From: JANQJA01 sp040880285
GTDB lineage: Bacteria > Pseudomonadota > Gammaproteobacteria > Pseudomonadales > Azotimanducaceae
Length of the DNA: 64,000 nt
Assembly (NCBI GenBank): GCA_040880285.1
Contig: JBBDIT010000014.1
Coordinates: forward strand, 108,770 to 172,769
Direction of reading: 5' to 3'
A program made the position numbers and the translations under genes. How positions within the stretch are numbered: position 1 is the first letter of the stretch; every line of letters begins with the position of its first letter. Below, piece by piece: positions 18,884 to 27,406 of the stretch. The notes beneath the pieces are model-generated. The model was not told the DNA's origin. It searched no databases and saw nothing but the letters and a program-made list of their open reading frames with translations.

Positions 18884-19754
18884 AGACCCTCCCCTTTCCT
18901 GATAGTGGCGAAAAACTAAATGATGGCGAAAAAACTCGTCTTTATAGCAATGGTGTTGTAATCGCGACACAGATAGTGACCCGACTCATAATGTGTGTCA
19001 ATCTTTTTTATCTGCAGATTTCAATTAAGTATTGGAGCCACCTAAAAAATGATCGCTGAAATTGACTATTCTCGATTATTCGAGATTTTCATATATTATC
19101 GGATGAAATATGTTGCTACCCTTCCAGCGTTTGGTTATCCAGCAATCTTGCTCCTCAACGGGGCGCTTAAGCAGACATAATACGCCGAATGGGTAACACC
19201 AGGTAGTCTGAGCGTTTACTCTATGGATGCTCTTCAGTATAGATATTTATATCACAGGATTTATATATATCAATACTGAACCAGACAAGATTGTCTAGTG
19301 GTGCATCTATATTTGAAAGAAAGAGATAGAGTAAAATGTGAAATTTCTAATTTTGAAAGCTATACACCTCGTCGGCGTAGCGGACTCCTTCACGGTTCAA
19401 AAACTTCCGGTCCAAGCCGACCTGTCGATCAATCAGAACCTGTAATCGCAACTTGCTGAAAGAACCTCAAGCCTTGCTGGCCCTGAATTACTCTCCGTTC
19501 TACATTACGGGAATCTCTCCCACCGTGGTAACCCGATGGCCCTTTCGCTCTGCGGGAAAATAATTCCACACTGCGATCGCGTTTTTTGACCTCTCAGACC
19601 GGCGCTGAAAACTTGCATTCTCAATGTGATGGCAAAGTAAATGCAGGAGGAAATCCGCCTCATTGGCAGGCAATCCATTGATACATTCAGTGAACTGGTG
19701 ATTCACCTATAACTCTCTATACTTTTATACCTGCATAGCTATACCTGCATAGCC
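18884..19754. other. Long intergenic region with possible gene remnants
   Basis: The receptor promoter should lie in the AT-rich part 18900-19350. On the minus strand between about 19345 and 19706 there are short open stretches in different frames (for example LIDRQVGLDRKFLN ending at a TAG near 19352, and a 68-codon frame at 19500-19706). They look protein-like, but I could not assign a family. They may be an eroded gene. No RNA gene or terminator was seen. Confidence 0.3.
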
Positions 19755-20558
19755 CTATACCACAATCCCCGGTGCCCACCATTTCACCGTGTGGCGACCA
19801 AACCCATAACAAGCACCTTCGTTGAATAGTTGGTACTCGATCGTCCTAAACCAGGTTCGACCCGATTCACCCTTATCTACTAACCTGAGCTCTGCGCGAT
19901 AACTTTCATCCAAAAAAATTGGGCTCTCAAATACCATTTGCATGCGGCCGTTCATGCCTGGAAGAACAGCGTTCTCTATTGGTAACTGTGACTGGCCATG
20001 TCGAGTGATCGGCAACAGGGCACAAGAAGGTGTCAGGGCTCCACCAAAGGGCGATTTCCCGGTAAACCATCGTCCCGCCACGCCTGGTGACAGGGCCTGT
20101 TCAAACAAGGCTTTCGCCGGAGTAAAGTCAAGCGGCTCAAGCTGTGTGCCAAGCACCGATTGGGGAAAAGCTATACCGGCACGCTTGCCATCTTCAGCCG
20201 CATTCCAGGGAGGGTTGGTGCCAAGGCCCAACCTGCCAACGCATGTCGATCGATCTTCTTCTGTCAGCACAGCAAACCCGACGCCTGGACCGTCATCTTC
20301 GGTCAACACAACTCTAACAGGTTCATCATCGTAGACAGCAGCTACAAACTTCATATCATGCCAACCACCCTCGAACCAAGCTGGCCCAAAATAGTCGCCA
20401 ATCGCGTCTTCAACTAATAGAGAAATCGTGGTGCCAGGAACGAAGCCACGACGAAACCCCATTTCCCTCGCCTTGTCATCATCGTGGATAGAGCCCTGTT
20501 TCCCCGCCGCCGGATTGATTAGCCTAATTGGATTGCCTTCATAGACGATTCTTGTCAT
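19755..20558 (-). CDS. Hotdog-fold (MaoC/FAS1-like) dehydratase-like protein A
   Basis: A 267-residue cytoplasmic protein with the hotdog signature GSIHDDDKAREMGFRRGFVPG near residue 22 (written here as GSIHDDDKA..GFVPG), where the D/H and G-F-V-P-G positions match MaoC/FAS1-type dehydratases acting on acyl-CoA. It is a clear paralogue of the protein at 23092, sharing SIHDD, A-x-x-x-G-F-x-x-x-F-V-P-G and W-F-x-G-G-W. It lies 9 bases downstream of a tandem CoA-transferase, so the two form an operon: the transferase would activate an acid to its CoA thioester and the hotdog protein would hydrate or dehydrate it. The exact substrate is unknown. Confidence 0.75.
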   Translation of the reverse strand: MTRIVYEGNPIRLINPAAGKQGSIHDDDKAREMGFRRGFVPGTTISLLVEDAIGDYFGPAWFEGGWHDMKFVAAVYDDEPVRVVLTEDDGPGVGFAVLTEEDRSTCVGRLGLGTNPPWNAAEDGKRAGIAFPQSVLGTQLEPLDFTPAKALFEQALSPGVAGRWFTGKSPFGGALTPSCALLPITRHGQSQLPIENAVLPGMNGRMQMVFESPIFLDESYRAELRLVDKGESGRTWFRTIEYQLFNEGACYGFGRHTVKWWAPGIVV

Positions 20559-20567
20559 AGGACTCTC

Positions 20568-22916
20568 TTATCGTAGTACTCCGGACTCGATCAGATTTTC
20601 GATCTCGACACTGGAAAAATTGAGCGGATGCGCACGAAGCACCTCGTGGTTGTGCTCTCCAAGTGTCGGTGCCCGCTCTATCTTTCGATCCATTCCCACA
20701 AAATGAATCGCTTCACGATCCAGCGTCAGCGTAATGTCTGGATCAGTCGGTTGTACAACCTGTTGGTAATGATGTCGATGAGCGAGTTGGGGGTCTCGTT
20801 CGATCATGTCATCAAGCATCTCTACAAGTGCCGCCGCAATACCCATTGACTGTAATTCATCTGCCAATTGCCAGCCATCTTGAGCCATGGTCCACTGCGC
20901 AATGATGGCATCAAGTTCATCTTCATGCAGTTTGCGGCTTTCGTGGTTTGCAAATCGCGGGTCCTCTGCCATCTCTGGCTTTCCCATCGCCTGACACAAA
21001 ATCTGCCACTTTGCATCATCGTCTACTACAATCGCGCACCACCTGTCTTCTCCAGCGACAGGATAAACGCCATGAGGGCAATAATTGAAATTACGATTCG
21101 CATTCCTCGGTACCACACCTTCCAGGCCGAATCGCATCCACTCCACACCAAGTAGCGAGATCATCGCAGATAGTTGGTCTATAACGATCTCTTGCCCAAC
21201 ACCGGTCTGCCGGCTCTTATAGACCGCCGCAAGCACTTGCATCGCCAGCAAGTAAGGTGAGGTGAAGTCCGGATATGCGCAACAAATGCCCCAGGGCGGG
21301 CTTCCTTCAAACCCGGAGATTTCATTAAACCCGGAGGCAGCCATCAGAATGCCACCAAAGGTGCCACGATTGGCCCAGGGCCCCTCATTGCCGCAGCCTG
21401 GGAGGTGCGCGAAGACAATACGTGGGTTAATGGACTTTAGCGTCTCGTAGCCAAGACCCATTCGATCAAGCACGCCGGCACGAAAGTTATTGGTAACAAC
21501 ATCTGCGTCGGCGACCATGCGCTTGACGATATCAATTGCCTCGGCTCGAGTGAGATCCAGGCTGACGGATTTCTTGCCTGCATTGGCGTCATTGAACATC
21601 CCACTGGTGTTGGCCGTGGGCCCAGAGTGTCTTACGGTGTCAGGCCGCACCGATGACTCGATACGAATGACCTCGGCCCCAAAGTTGGCAAGTATGCGAG
21701 TACCGAGTGGGCCGGCGAGCACCCAGGTAAAGTCGAGCACACGGATACCTGAGAGGGGATTAGAAAGGTCGCTGGTATCATCATGAGACTGTGGCCCTTG
21801 AATTACATGCTCACGCGCCTCTTCCATGACTTCCCGGGAGTGTTCCCCGAGTTGCGGTGCTGGTCGAATCCGCTGATCGCCCCTGACGCCTGCGACAGGA
21901 CTACGCACGAAAGACAGATTGCGGCCCAGCGCTGACGACCGGACCTCAGAAAATTGTCGAGTCGCGATAAAGTGTTCGGTCTGCGTCATATCTTCAAAGC
22001 GACCGACCGGCAATCCGATGAGATCAAGGGACTCCACCAACGCCATGACCTCTCGCGCAGAACTGACCCTGGCAATCTGCGCCATAATGTCGGCACCGGG
22101 AGCACCTTCGCTGGAGCCCGGTTCAAAACCATGCTCGCGTGCGTAGGACTCCAGTCTGTGCACACTGTTCGGTGTTGCCCGTGCCGCCATGTAACGACCA
22201 TCGGCACAACGATGGATTGGCCCCATGAAGCCCCGCCTTTGGGGTACCCGATTCTCCCGCGTATAAATACATGGATTCATGCTCTGCACCACCAACATCG
22301 TGGTTGCTTCCTGCACTGATATATCGACCCATCTGCCGGTACCGCTGCCTTGTGCACCGTACCAGGCCACCATCGCGCCGGTCGCTGCCAGTAAACCAGC
22401 CATTTTATATGAGGGATCACCATTACCCTGCATGGGGGGCTCGTCCGGAGAACCGCTAACCCCGAGAATCCCGCCTGTGGCCGCTGCGATCAGATCATTA
22501 CCGTGGCGTGTTGACCAGGGGCCATCCTGTCCAAACGGTGAAACAGAAACATAGACCAGCCAGGGATACCGTTCTGCGAGTTGTTGGTAACCAAGGCCAA
22601 ATCGATCAAGATGCCCGGGCTGCCCCGATTCCACCAGCACATGTGTGGTGGTCAGTATTTGATGCAGTGATTTGATTCCTTCTGCATCCTCAAGGTCGAG
22701 CACCACTGAGCGTTTGTTCGCATTGTGGTACTGATGATAATAGCCCAGCTCGACCCCGAAATTGCCATCGATGAACGGTCCAGATTGCCGAAGGGAACCA
22801 CCATCAGCCGCTTCAACACGGATGACATCGGCACCCAGGTCCGCCAGCAGGCGCGTGCCAAAGACGCCAGAGACATCCGTCAAGTCAAGTACGCGAAGTT
22901 GTTCTAATACACCCAT
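20568..22916 (-). CDS. Tandem CaiB/BaiF (family III) CoA-transferase
   Basis: A 782-residue protein made of two full family III CoA-transferase units in one chain, residues about 1-385 (LRVLDLTDVSGVFGTRLLAD) and 395-782 (IRVLDFTWVLAGPLGTRILA). Each contains the G-x-x-x-x-x-x-A-D-x-x-x-x-x-x-x G-x-x-x-R-x-G-L-G-Y-x-x-L pattern. Domain 1 keeps an aspartate at the catalytic position (HGNDLIAAATGG). Domain 2 reads GTFGGILMAASG there, with no acid, so only half the molecule may be catalytic. Fused two-unit transferases are known, for example DddD, which acts on DMSP, but I see no basis for calling this DddD. It is co-transcribed with the hotdog gene at 20558. Confidence 0.88.
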   Translation of the reverse strand: MGVLEQLRVLDLTDVSGVFGTRLLADLGADVIRVEAADGGSLRQSGPFIDGNFGVELGYYHQYHNANKRSVVLDLEDAEGIKSLHQILTTTHVLVESGQPGHLDRFGLGYQQLAERYPWLVYVSVSPFGQDGPWSTRHGNDLIAAATGGILGVSGSPDEPPMQGNGDPSYKMAGLLAATGAMVAWYGAQGSGTGRWVDISVQEATTMLVVQSMNPCIYTRENRVPQRRGFMGPIHRCADGRYMAARATPNSVHRLESYAREHGFEPGSSEGAPGADIMAQIARVSSAREVMALVESLDLIGLPVGRFEDMTQTEHFIATRQFSEVRSSALGRNLSFVRSPVAGVRGDQRIRPAPQLGEHSREVMEEAREHVIQGPQSHDDTSDLSNPLSGIRVLDFTWVLAGPLGTRILANFGAEVIRIESSVRPDTVRHSGPTANTSGMFNDANAGKKSVSLDLTRAEAIDIVKRMVADADVVTNNFRAGVLDRMGLGYETLKSINPRIVFAHLPGCGNEGPWANRGTFGGILMAASGFNEISGFEGSPPWGICCAYPDFTSPYLLAMQVLAAVYKSRQTGVGQEIVIDQLSAMISLLGVEWMRFGLEGVVPRNANRNFNYCPHGVYPVAGEDRWCAIVVDDDAKWQILCQAMGKPEMAEDPRFANHESRKLHEDELDAIIAQWTMAQDGWQLADELQSMGIAAALVEMLDDMIERDPQLAHRHHYQQVVQPTDPDITLTLDREAIHFVGMDRKIERAPTLGEHNHEVLRAHPLNFSSVEIENLIESGVLR

Positions 22917-23091
22917 TGATTCAGCCTTTATTCGAGGTTCAACATCCCTTTAGTTGACTGACTCTATCCGGAAATATAAATTAACAATGTGTGAGGATAA
23001 TACAGATTATAGTATCCAGGTACTAGATCTACATGAGCACTACCAGCTCAATATCTGTCTATATCAATAACCAAGACGGGAGTATGACTTG

Positions 23092-23874
23092 ATGAGTGCC
23101 GAACCGTGGAATTTTGAGGGTGATATCCGGCAACTGGGAAATCCATCCGCGAGCAAAAAACGCTCGATCCACGATGATCAAACCGCTCGTACGCTGGGTT
23201 TCAAAGGTGCCTTTGTGCCCGGAAGTGTTGTTGGCACACTGGCAATACCAGCAATTCTGGAGCGGTATGATGAAGACTGGTTCAAAGGTGGATGGTACAA
23301 CTTCAAATTTGTATCACCTGTCTACACCAACGACTACGTCCATGTCGTTGCCGCAGACACTGGCGCTGGGGAAATCGAAATTCGGGTTGTCACGCATGAT
23401 CAGCGTCTCTGTCTCACTGGTCGCGCCGGGCTTGGACTCAAGCAACCCATGCAGGTCTCGGGAGGTGATGATGATGTCTTTCCCGATGCCATCATTGGCC
23501 AGACGTTTGAAGACAAGACGATCACTGTTGAAAGGGCCCAAGCACAAGACATGCTCGACGCGGCCAGAGATACTTCACCACTATGGGAACGGCTGGTACC
23601 ACCGGAACACTGGATGGGCGTGGCGTTACGGATGATGGACTGGAAGCTGATCCCACTGACAGATATTCAACCACCTGGAATGTGGGCCGAGCATGCCTTG
23701 ATAGTTAAAAGGCCACTAGGTTACGGTACCTGGCATCTCTCCGAGTATCTGGCTGCCAAGGGCCGCTCAGGGCGCGCCAACTTCGTCGATTGTGCGTTCT
23801 CGATCAGGGATGAATCCGGCGAGGAAGTTGCGGTGGGTCGCCAGAAGAACAAGTTTATTCGTTCTGTCGTATGA
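23092..23874 (+). CDS. Hotdog-fold (MaoC/FAS1-like) dehydratase-like protein B
   Basis: A 260-residue paralogue of the protein at 19755-20558. KRSIHDDQTARTLGF is followed by FVPGSVVG, and FKGGWYNFKFVSPVY matches the partner's FEGGWHDMKFVAAVY. It is expected to act on a CoA-activated substrate in the cytoplasm. The start is ATG 23092, nine bases after a GGGAG site; a preceding TTG at 23089 is in frame but not needed. It faces away from the 20568-22916 transferase across a 175-base AT-rich promoter region and is followed, after a leftward pseudogene, by another tandem transferase. Confidence 0.75.
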   Translation: MSAEPWNFEGDIRQLGNPSASKKRSIHDDQTARTLGFKGAFVPGSVVGTLAIPAILERYDEDWFKGGWYNFKFVSPVYTNDYVHVVAADTGAGEIEIRVVTHDQRLCLTGRAGLGLKQPMQVSGGDDDVFPDAIIGQTFEDKTITVERAQAQDMLDAARDTSPLWERLVPPEHWMGVALRMMDWKLIPLTDIQPPGMWAEHALIVKRPLGYGTWHLSEYLAAKGRSGRANFVDCAFSIRDESGEEVAVGRQKNKFIRSVV

Positions 23875-23882
23875 GCGATCCG

Positions 23883-24218
23883 TTACGGACTGATCTTGAA
23901 AGGCAAGGCTGGCACGTTAAACCGCTCACCATCCTGCTCCACATCCTTAAAAGCGTGTCGTGCAAGCGCCTGGGGGCTTTTCCGGAGCGAAAAAGGATCT
24001 TCTACCGGTGCAAACGTCCAGCCTTTTTTGGCCGCCGCAGCAAACCATTCATATTTTGTTTTTCCTGCCAGGGCATTCTCGAATGAAGCAGCCATGGTGT
24101 CCCAGGGCTGTGGACCGCCAGGGCCCACGTATTCATCTCCGACAAATTCCCCAAGGCCCAAAAACCTCGCTACCTCCTGCCAGGGCACGCTCACTCTGAT
24201 CACGTAAAGTGTATCCAT
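23883..24218 (-). pseudogene. C-terminal fragment of a CaiB/BaiF CoA-transferase
   Basis: The 111-residue frame reads VPWQEVARFLGLGEFVGDE, ENALAGKTKYEWFAAAAKKG and TFAPVEDPFSLRKSPQ. This is the C-terminal part of family III CoA-transferases, where a helix ending in K-T-K-x-E-W is followed by the A-P-V-x-x-x-x-x-L segment. The N-terminal three quarters, including the catalytic position, are absent, and the frame ends about nine bases from the stop of the hotdog B gene on the other strand. It is the stump of a third transferase gene, left over from rearrangement of this duplicated region. Confidence 0.7.
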
Positions 24219-24370
24219 TATGACCCAGTCATCTTATAGAAACGGATTAGATCAGTTCCGCTAACATAGTTCACCTGGCCACAAATATAGGGGGTAATAG
24301 ACCTTTGAATTGACATATAAAGATATTTGGTAGGATACTCAATCCGCATCAATTCTGGTTGGAGTCTTCA

Positions 24371-26821
24371 TTGAACAGTCGGGACTGTGGCGATACCGCC
24401 GACGAACCCAAACAACATCCACTGGCAGGCACCCGTGTGCTGGACCTTACCGACGCGCGCGGCGAGATTGCGGGACGCATCCTCGCAGATCTGGGTGCGG
24501 ATGTCGTTAAAATCGAACCACCGGGTGGAGTAAATTCGCGCCAGCTCCCTCCATGGGACGATAGCGGTAACTCCTTGTTCTGGGCGAGTTATGGCATCGG
24601 TAAATCCTGCATACTGCTCGACTTGTACAATCCTGGTGATAAATCGACGTTCCTGTCTCTTGTCGAATTTGCCGACATACTCCTCGAAAGCTTCGACCCC
24701 GGTTATGCCGCAAATCTCGGCATAGACGAAAAGGTGCTGATGAAACTCAACCCGCGGCTCGTCTATGTTGCGATCACCGCATTTGGCAGGCATGGGCCGA
24801 AATCCAGCTGGCCCGCCAGCAATCTGACGCTGGAAGCGGCGGGCGGACGGCTTTCCATACAGGGTGACCCGGATCGCGAACCCCTTCCAGTCGGCTATCC
24901 GCAAGCCTGGTTGCACGCAGGTGCCCAGGCAGCGGCAGACTCCATCATCGCACTCAACGAGCGGGAGCATTCACAACTGGGGCAATTTCTCGACCTGTCA
25001 TGCCAGGAGGCAATCTGGTGGACCTTGATGGCTGCGCAAGGAACACCGGTATGTCTCGGTACCAATCCGCCCGGCAGCGGCGATGACCGTGGTGATATGA
25101 AGCCGACGCAAGGTCCCAGGACCGTATCGGCACTGGATGGTCTGGTCACCATCGCGCCCGGTGCCAGCCCGCCCGGAACACGTACGATGTATTCGTTCGC
25201 AATCGACGAGGCGAAACAGCGTGGCGAATCGAATGACGAACTCGATGCCGTTGACTGGGACAATTGGATGACCGCTTATCGTGACGGCCAGCTCACACCT
25301 GAGCTCATGACCGCCGCGTCCAAACTCCTCGACGCCTATGTGGAGAGGCGAACCAAACTCGAACTCATCGAGTGGGCGATGAACAACAATCTTCGCCTTG
25401 GACCACTTAATACGACGAAGGACCTTCTGGAATTTCCACAGTACCGCGAGCGCGGTTTCTTCGATGACGATGGTCGGAAATCCCTGCCGTGGGCGTGGGC
25501 CCATTTTTCACGAACACCCCTTAGAAAATTCCGCAGGACTGAGGCAAGCGAGGTACCATCCTGGACTTCCAAACCTTCCCCCGCCCCCGGTCCAATTGAT
25601 ACTGACGCACGAACTGGCAATGCGTTTGAAGGCCTGAAGGTCGCTGATTTTTCCTGGGTGGCAGCTGGCCCGACCATCGCCAAGGCACTGGCAGACCACG
25701 GGGCAACTGTGGTGAAGATTGAGTCGTCCACACGTCCTGACTTGTCGCGTACGTTGGCCCCGCACATTGATGGCAAACCCGGGTTAAATCGGAGTTACTG
25801 GAGCTTTCTGTATGCCACGTCCAAACTTTCGCTTCAATGTAACCTGTCGACAGATGCAGGCAAGCGTCTGGCGCGTTCAATGTGTGATTGGGCCGACGTT
25901 GTGATTGAAAGTTTTTCAACCGGGACCATGAAGAAAATGGGTCTCGACTACGAGACATTGTCCGACAAAAATCCTGACCTCATCATGCTGAGTACATCAA
26001 TGCTCGGCCAGACTGGTGCGTTCAGTCGCTATGCAGGCTTCGGGCAGCAGGCATCCGGATTCAGTGGCTTTCACTACATCACGGGCTGGCCAGACCGTAC
26101 CCCTTGTGGAGTGGCAACGCCTTACACGGATGTGGTCGCACCCAAGTTCGGTATTGCGGCTATTGGCGCCGCCATCCTTGAACGCCGACGCTCAGGACGC
26201 GGACAATACATCGACCTTGCTCAGGCTGAATCTTCTATGCTGTTTCTTGCCCCCTACATTCTCGATGAATCAGCTAATGGGCATACAGCAGAGCGAATGG
26301 GCTTCGATTCGATCTATACCTGTCCACAAGGTGTGTACTCCACCCTCGGTACGGAACGATACATCGCGATCGCGGCAGAGACCGTCTCACAATGGCACGC
26401 ATTGTGCGCGCTGATTCCCGAATTTCCTTTTGTCAACGCCGAGTACGATATATTCGAAAGGCGTTGGAACGATCGCGTCCAGATCAACGCAGCCATTGCA
26501 GCCTGGACCGCACACAAGGACCCATTCGCCTTGGAGAGACAGCTGACCGCGGCCGGCATTCCCGCATCGGTCGTGCAACGACCTCTGGACGTATTCGCTG
26601 ATCCACAAATTGAAGCCCGGGGCATCAAGCAAGTATTGCCGCATACCGAATGTGGTGATGTCGTCCATTATGGCTTCTGCACTCGTTTTTCCTCCAAGCC
26701 ACAAATGATTCGATTCGCCCCGCCGTGCATCGGTGAGCATAATGAACTGGTTCTCCGAGAGTTTCTGAAACTCACCGACGAGGAAATAAATGAACTTGAG
26801 CGGCAGGGTGCGCTCGAGTAG
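24371..26821 (+). CDS. Tandem CaiB/BaiF (family III) CoA-transferase, TTG start
   Basis: An 816-residue two-unit CoA-transferase. Unit 1 begins TRVLDLTDARGEIAGRILAD and unit 2 begins near residue 420 with LKVADFSWVAAGPTIAKALA. At the catalytic aspartate position, unit 1 reads ASNLTLEAAGG (N) and unit 2 reads YAGFGQQASG (no acid), so by eye neither unit keeps the canonical acid, unlike its opposite partner at 20568. No ATG or GTG is available: TTG 24371 sits six bases after a TTGGAG ribosome site, which makes it a better start than the TTG at 24359. The acceptor and donor acids are unknown. Confidence 0.85.
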   Translation: MNSRDCGDTADEPKQHPLAGTRVLDLTDARGEIAGRILADLGADVVKIEPPGGVNSRQLPPWDDSGNSLFWASYGIGKSCILLDLYNPGDKSTFLSLVEFADILLESFDPGYAANLGIDEKVLMKLNPRLVYVAITAFGRHGPKSSWPASNLTLEAAGGRLSIQGDPDREPLPVGYPQAWLHAGAQAAADSIIALNEREHSQLGQFLDLSCQEAIWWTLMAAQGTPVCLGTNPPGSGDDRGDMKPTQGPRTVSALDGLVTIAPGASPPGTRTMYSFAIDEAKQRGESNDELDAVDWDNWMTAYRDGQLTPELMTAASKLLDAYVERRTKLELIEWAMNNNLRLGPLNTTKDLLEFPQYRERGFFDDDGRKSLPWAWAHFSRTPLRKFRRTEASEVPSWTSKPSPAPGPIDTDARTGNAFEGLKVADFSWVAAGPTIAKALADHGATVVKIESSTRPDLSRTLAPHIDGKPGLNRSYWSFLYATSKLSLQCNLSTDAGKRLARSMCDWADVVIESFSTGTMKKMGLDYETLSDKNPDLIMLSTSMLGQTGAFSRYAGFGQQASGFSGFHYITGWPDRTPCGVATPYTDVVAPKFGIAAIGAAILERRRSGRGQYIDLAQAESSMLFLAPYILDESANGHTAERMGFDSIYTCPQGVYSTLGTERYIAIAAETVSQWHALCALIPEFPFVNAEYDIFERRWNDRVQINAAIAAWTAHKDPFALERQLTAAGIPASVVQRPLDVFADPQIEARGIKQVLPHTECGDVVHYGFCTRFSSKPQMIRFAPPCIGEHNELVLREFLKLTDEEINELERQGALE

Positions 26822-26903
26822 AGAGCCAGCGCAGACCTGAGCCGGGCTTTAGACGACCAACCTGGATCGCGGGGAAGTACGCGATCGAACACATTGCGGA
26901 CGC

Positions 26904-26933
26904 AAAAAAAAGCGAGTGCCAAGGCACTCGCTT
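26904..26933 (-). terminator. Rho-independent terminator, leftward
   Basis: An 11-bp perfect stem (AAGCGAGTGCC against GGCACTCGCTT) with a 2-base gap is followed on the minus strand by a run of eight T (A-run at 26904-26911). This is a strong intrinsic terminator for leftward transcription. It is about 475 bases beyond the last RND gene, so it ends that operon or an unannotated leftward transcript. Confidence 0.8.
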
Positions 26934-26939
26934 GAACAA

Positions 26940-26960
26940 GTCGGGTGAGGGGTACCCGAC
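26940..26960 (-). other. Second hairpin just upstream of the leftward terminator
   Basis: GTCGGGT pairs with ACCCGAC around a 7-base loop. It lies 7 bases before the terminator stem in the leftward direction, so a leftward RNA would end in two consecutive stem-loops, as small regulatory RNAs often do. Confidence 0.45.
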
Positions 26961-27406
26961 CAGGAGGAATCGTCCAGTGGCTTTCTCACAGCGTCCTTAG
27001 ATGTAGAATTCGGACTGCCTGACATGAACGTCATTTTTTGATTATTACGGATATAAACATTATTTCAGGTATTGGCTATAACTCGGCTTTTTCAATTGAT
27101 ATTAGCACGTATTATACGTAGATATTGATTCTTTTATATATATAAAGATTATAGTTTATAGAAATATTTAGAATCTTTAAATAAAAATTAAGGTCAGCGA
27201 TACCTGTGGGCGACGGGCATGATAGCGATGATTTGTAATGAACCGATCCAGGCTGCCGAATTGCAAGACCTTGATTTCTCCGGCTATTCAAGCGTCCGAT
27301 TTAACCTACTCAAGGTATTCAAAGTCAGCAGCATGTTTCAGCGCAGACGTTGAGTGAAAATCAGCAGCCTCAAATCATCTTCGTTGAGTCGCACTCCGAT
27401 TCCATA

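Larger units (their letters stand above)
26822..27406. other. Convergent intergenic region
   Basis: Between the rightward CoA-transferase and the leftward RND operon. It holds two adjacent hairpins near 26904-26960 (listed separately) and a very AT-rich tract at about 27030-27190. No convincing gene was seen. Confidence 0.5.

Noticed and set aside
19500..19706. 68-codon leftward frame
   Set aside because: No ribosome site and no family; at most part of an eroded gene, noted in the intergenic entry.
20568..22916. Calling the tandem CoA-transferase DddD (DMSP lyase)
   Set aside because: Size and domain layout are similar, but no DMSP-specific feature or dddT/dddB/dddC neighbour is present.
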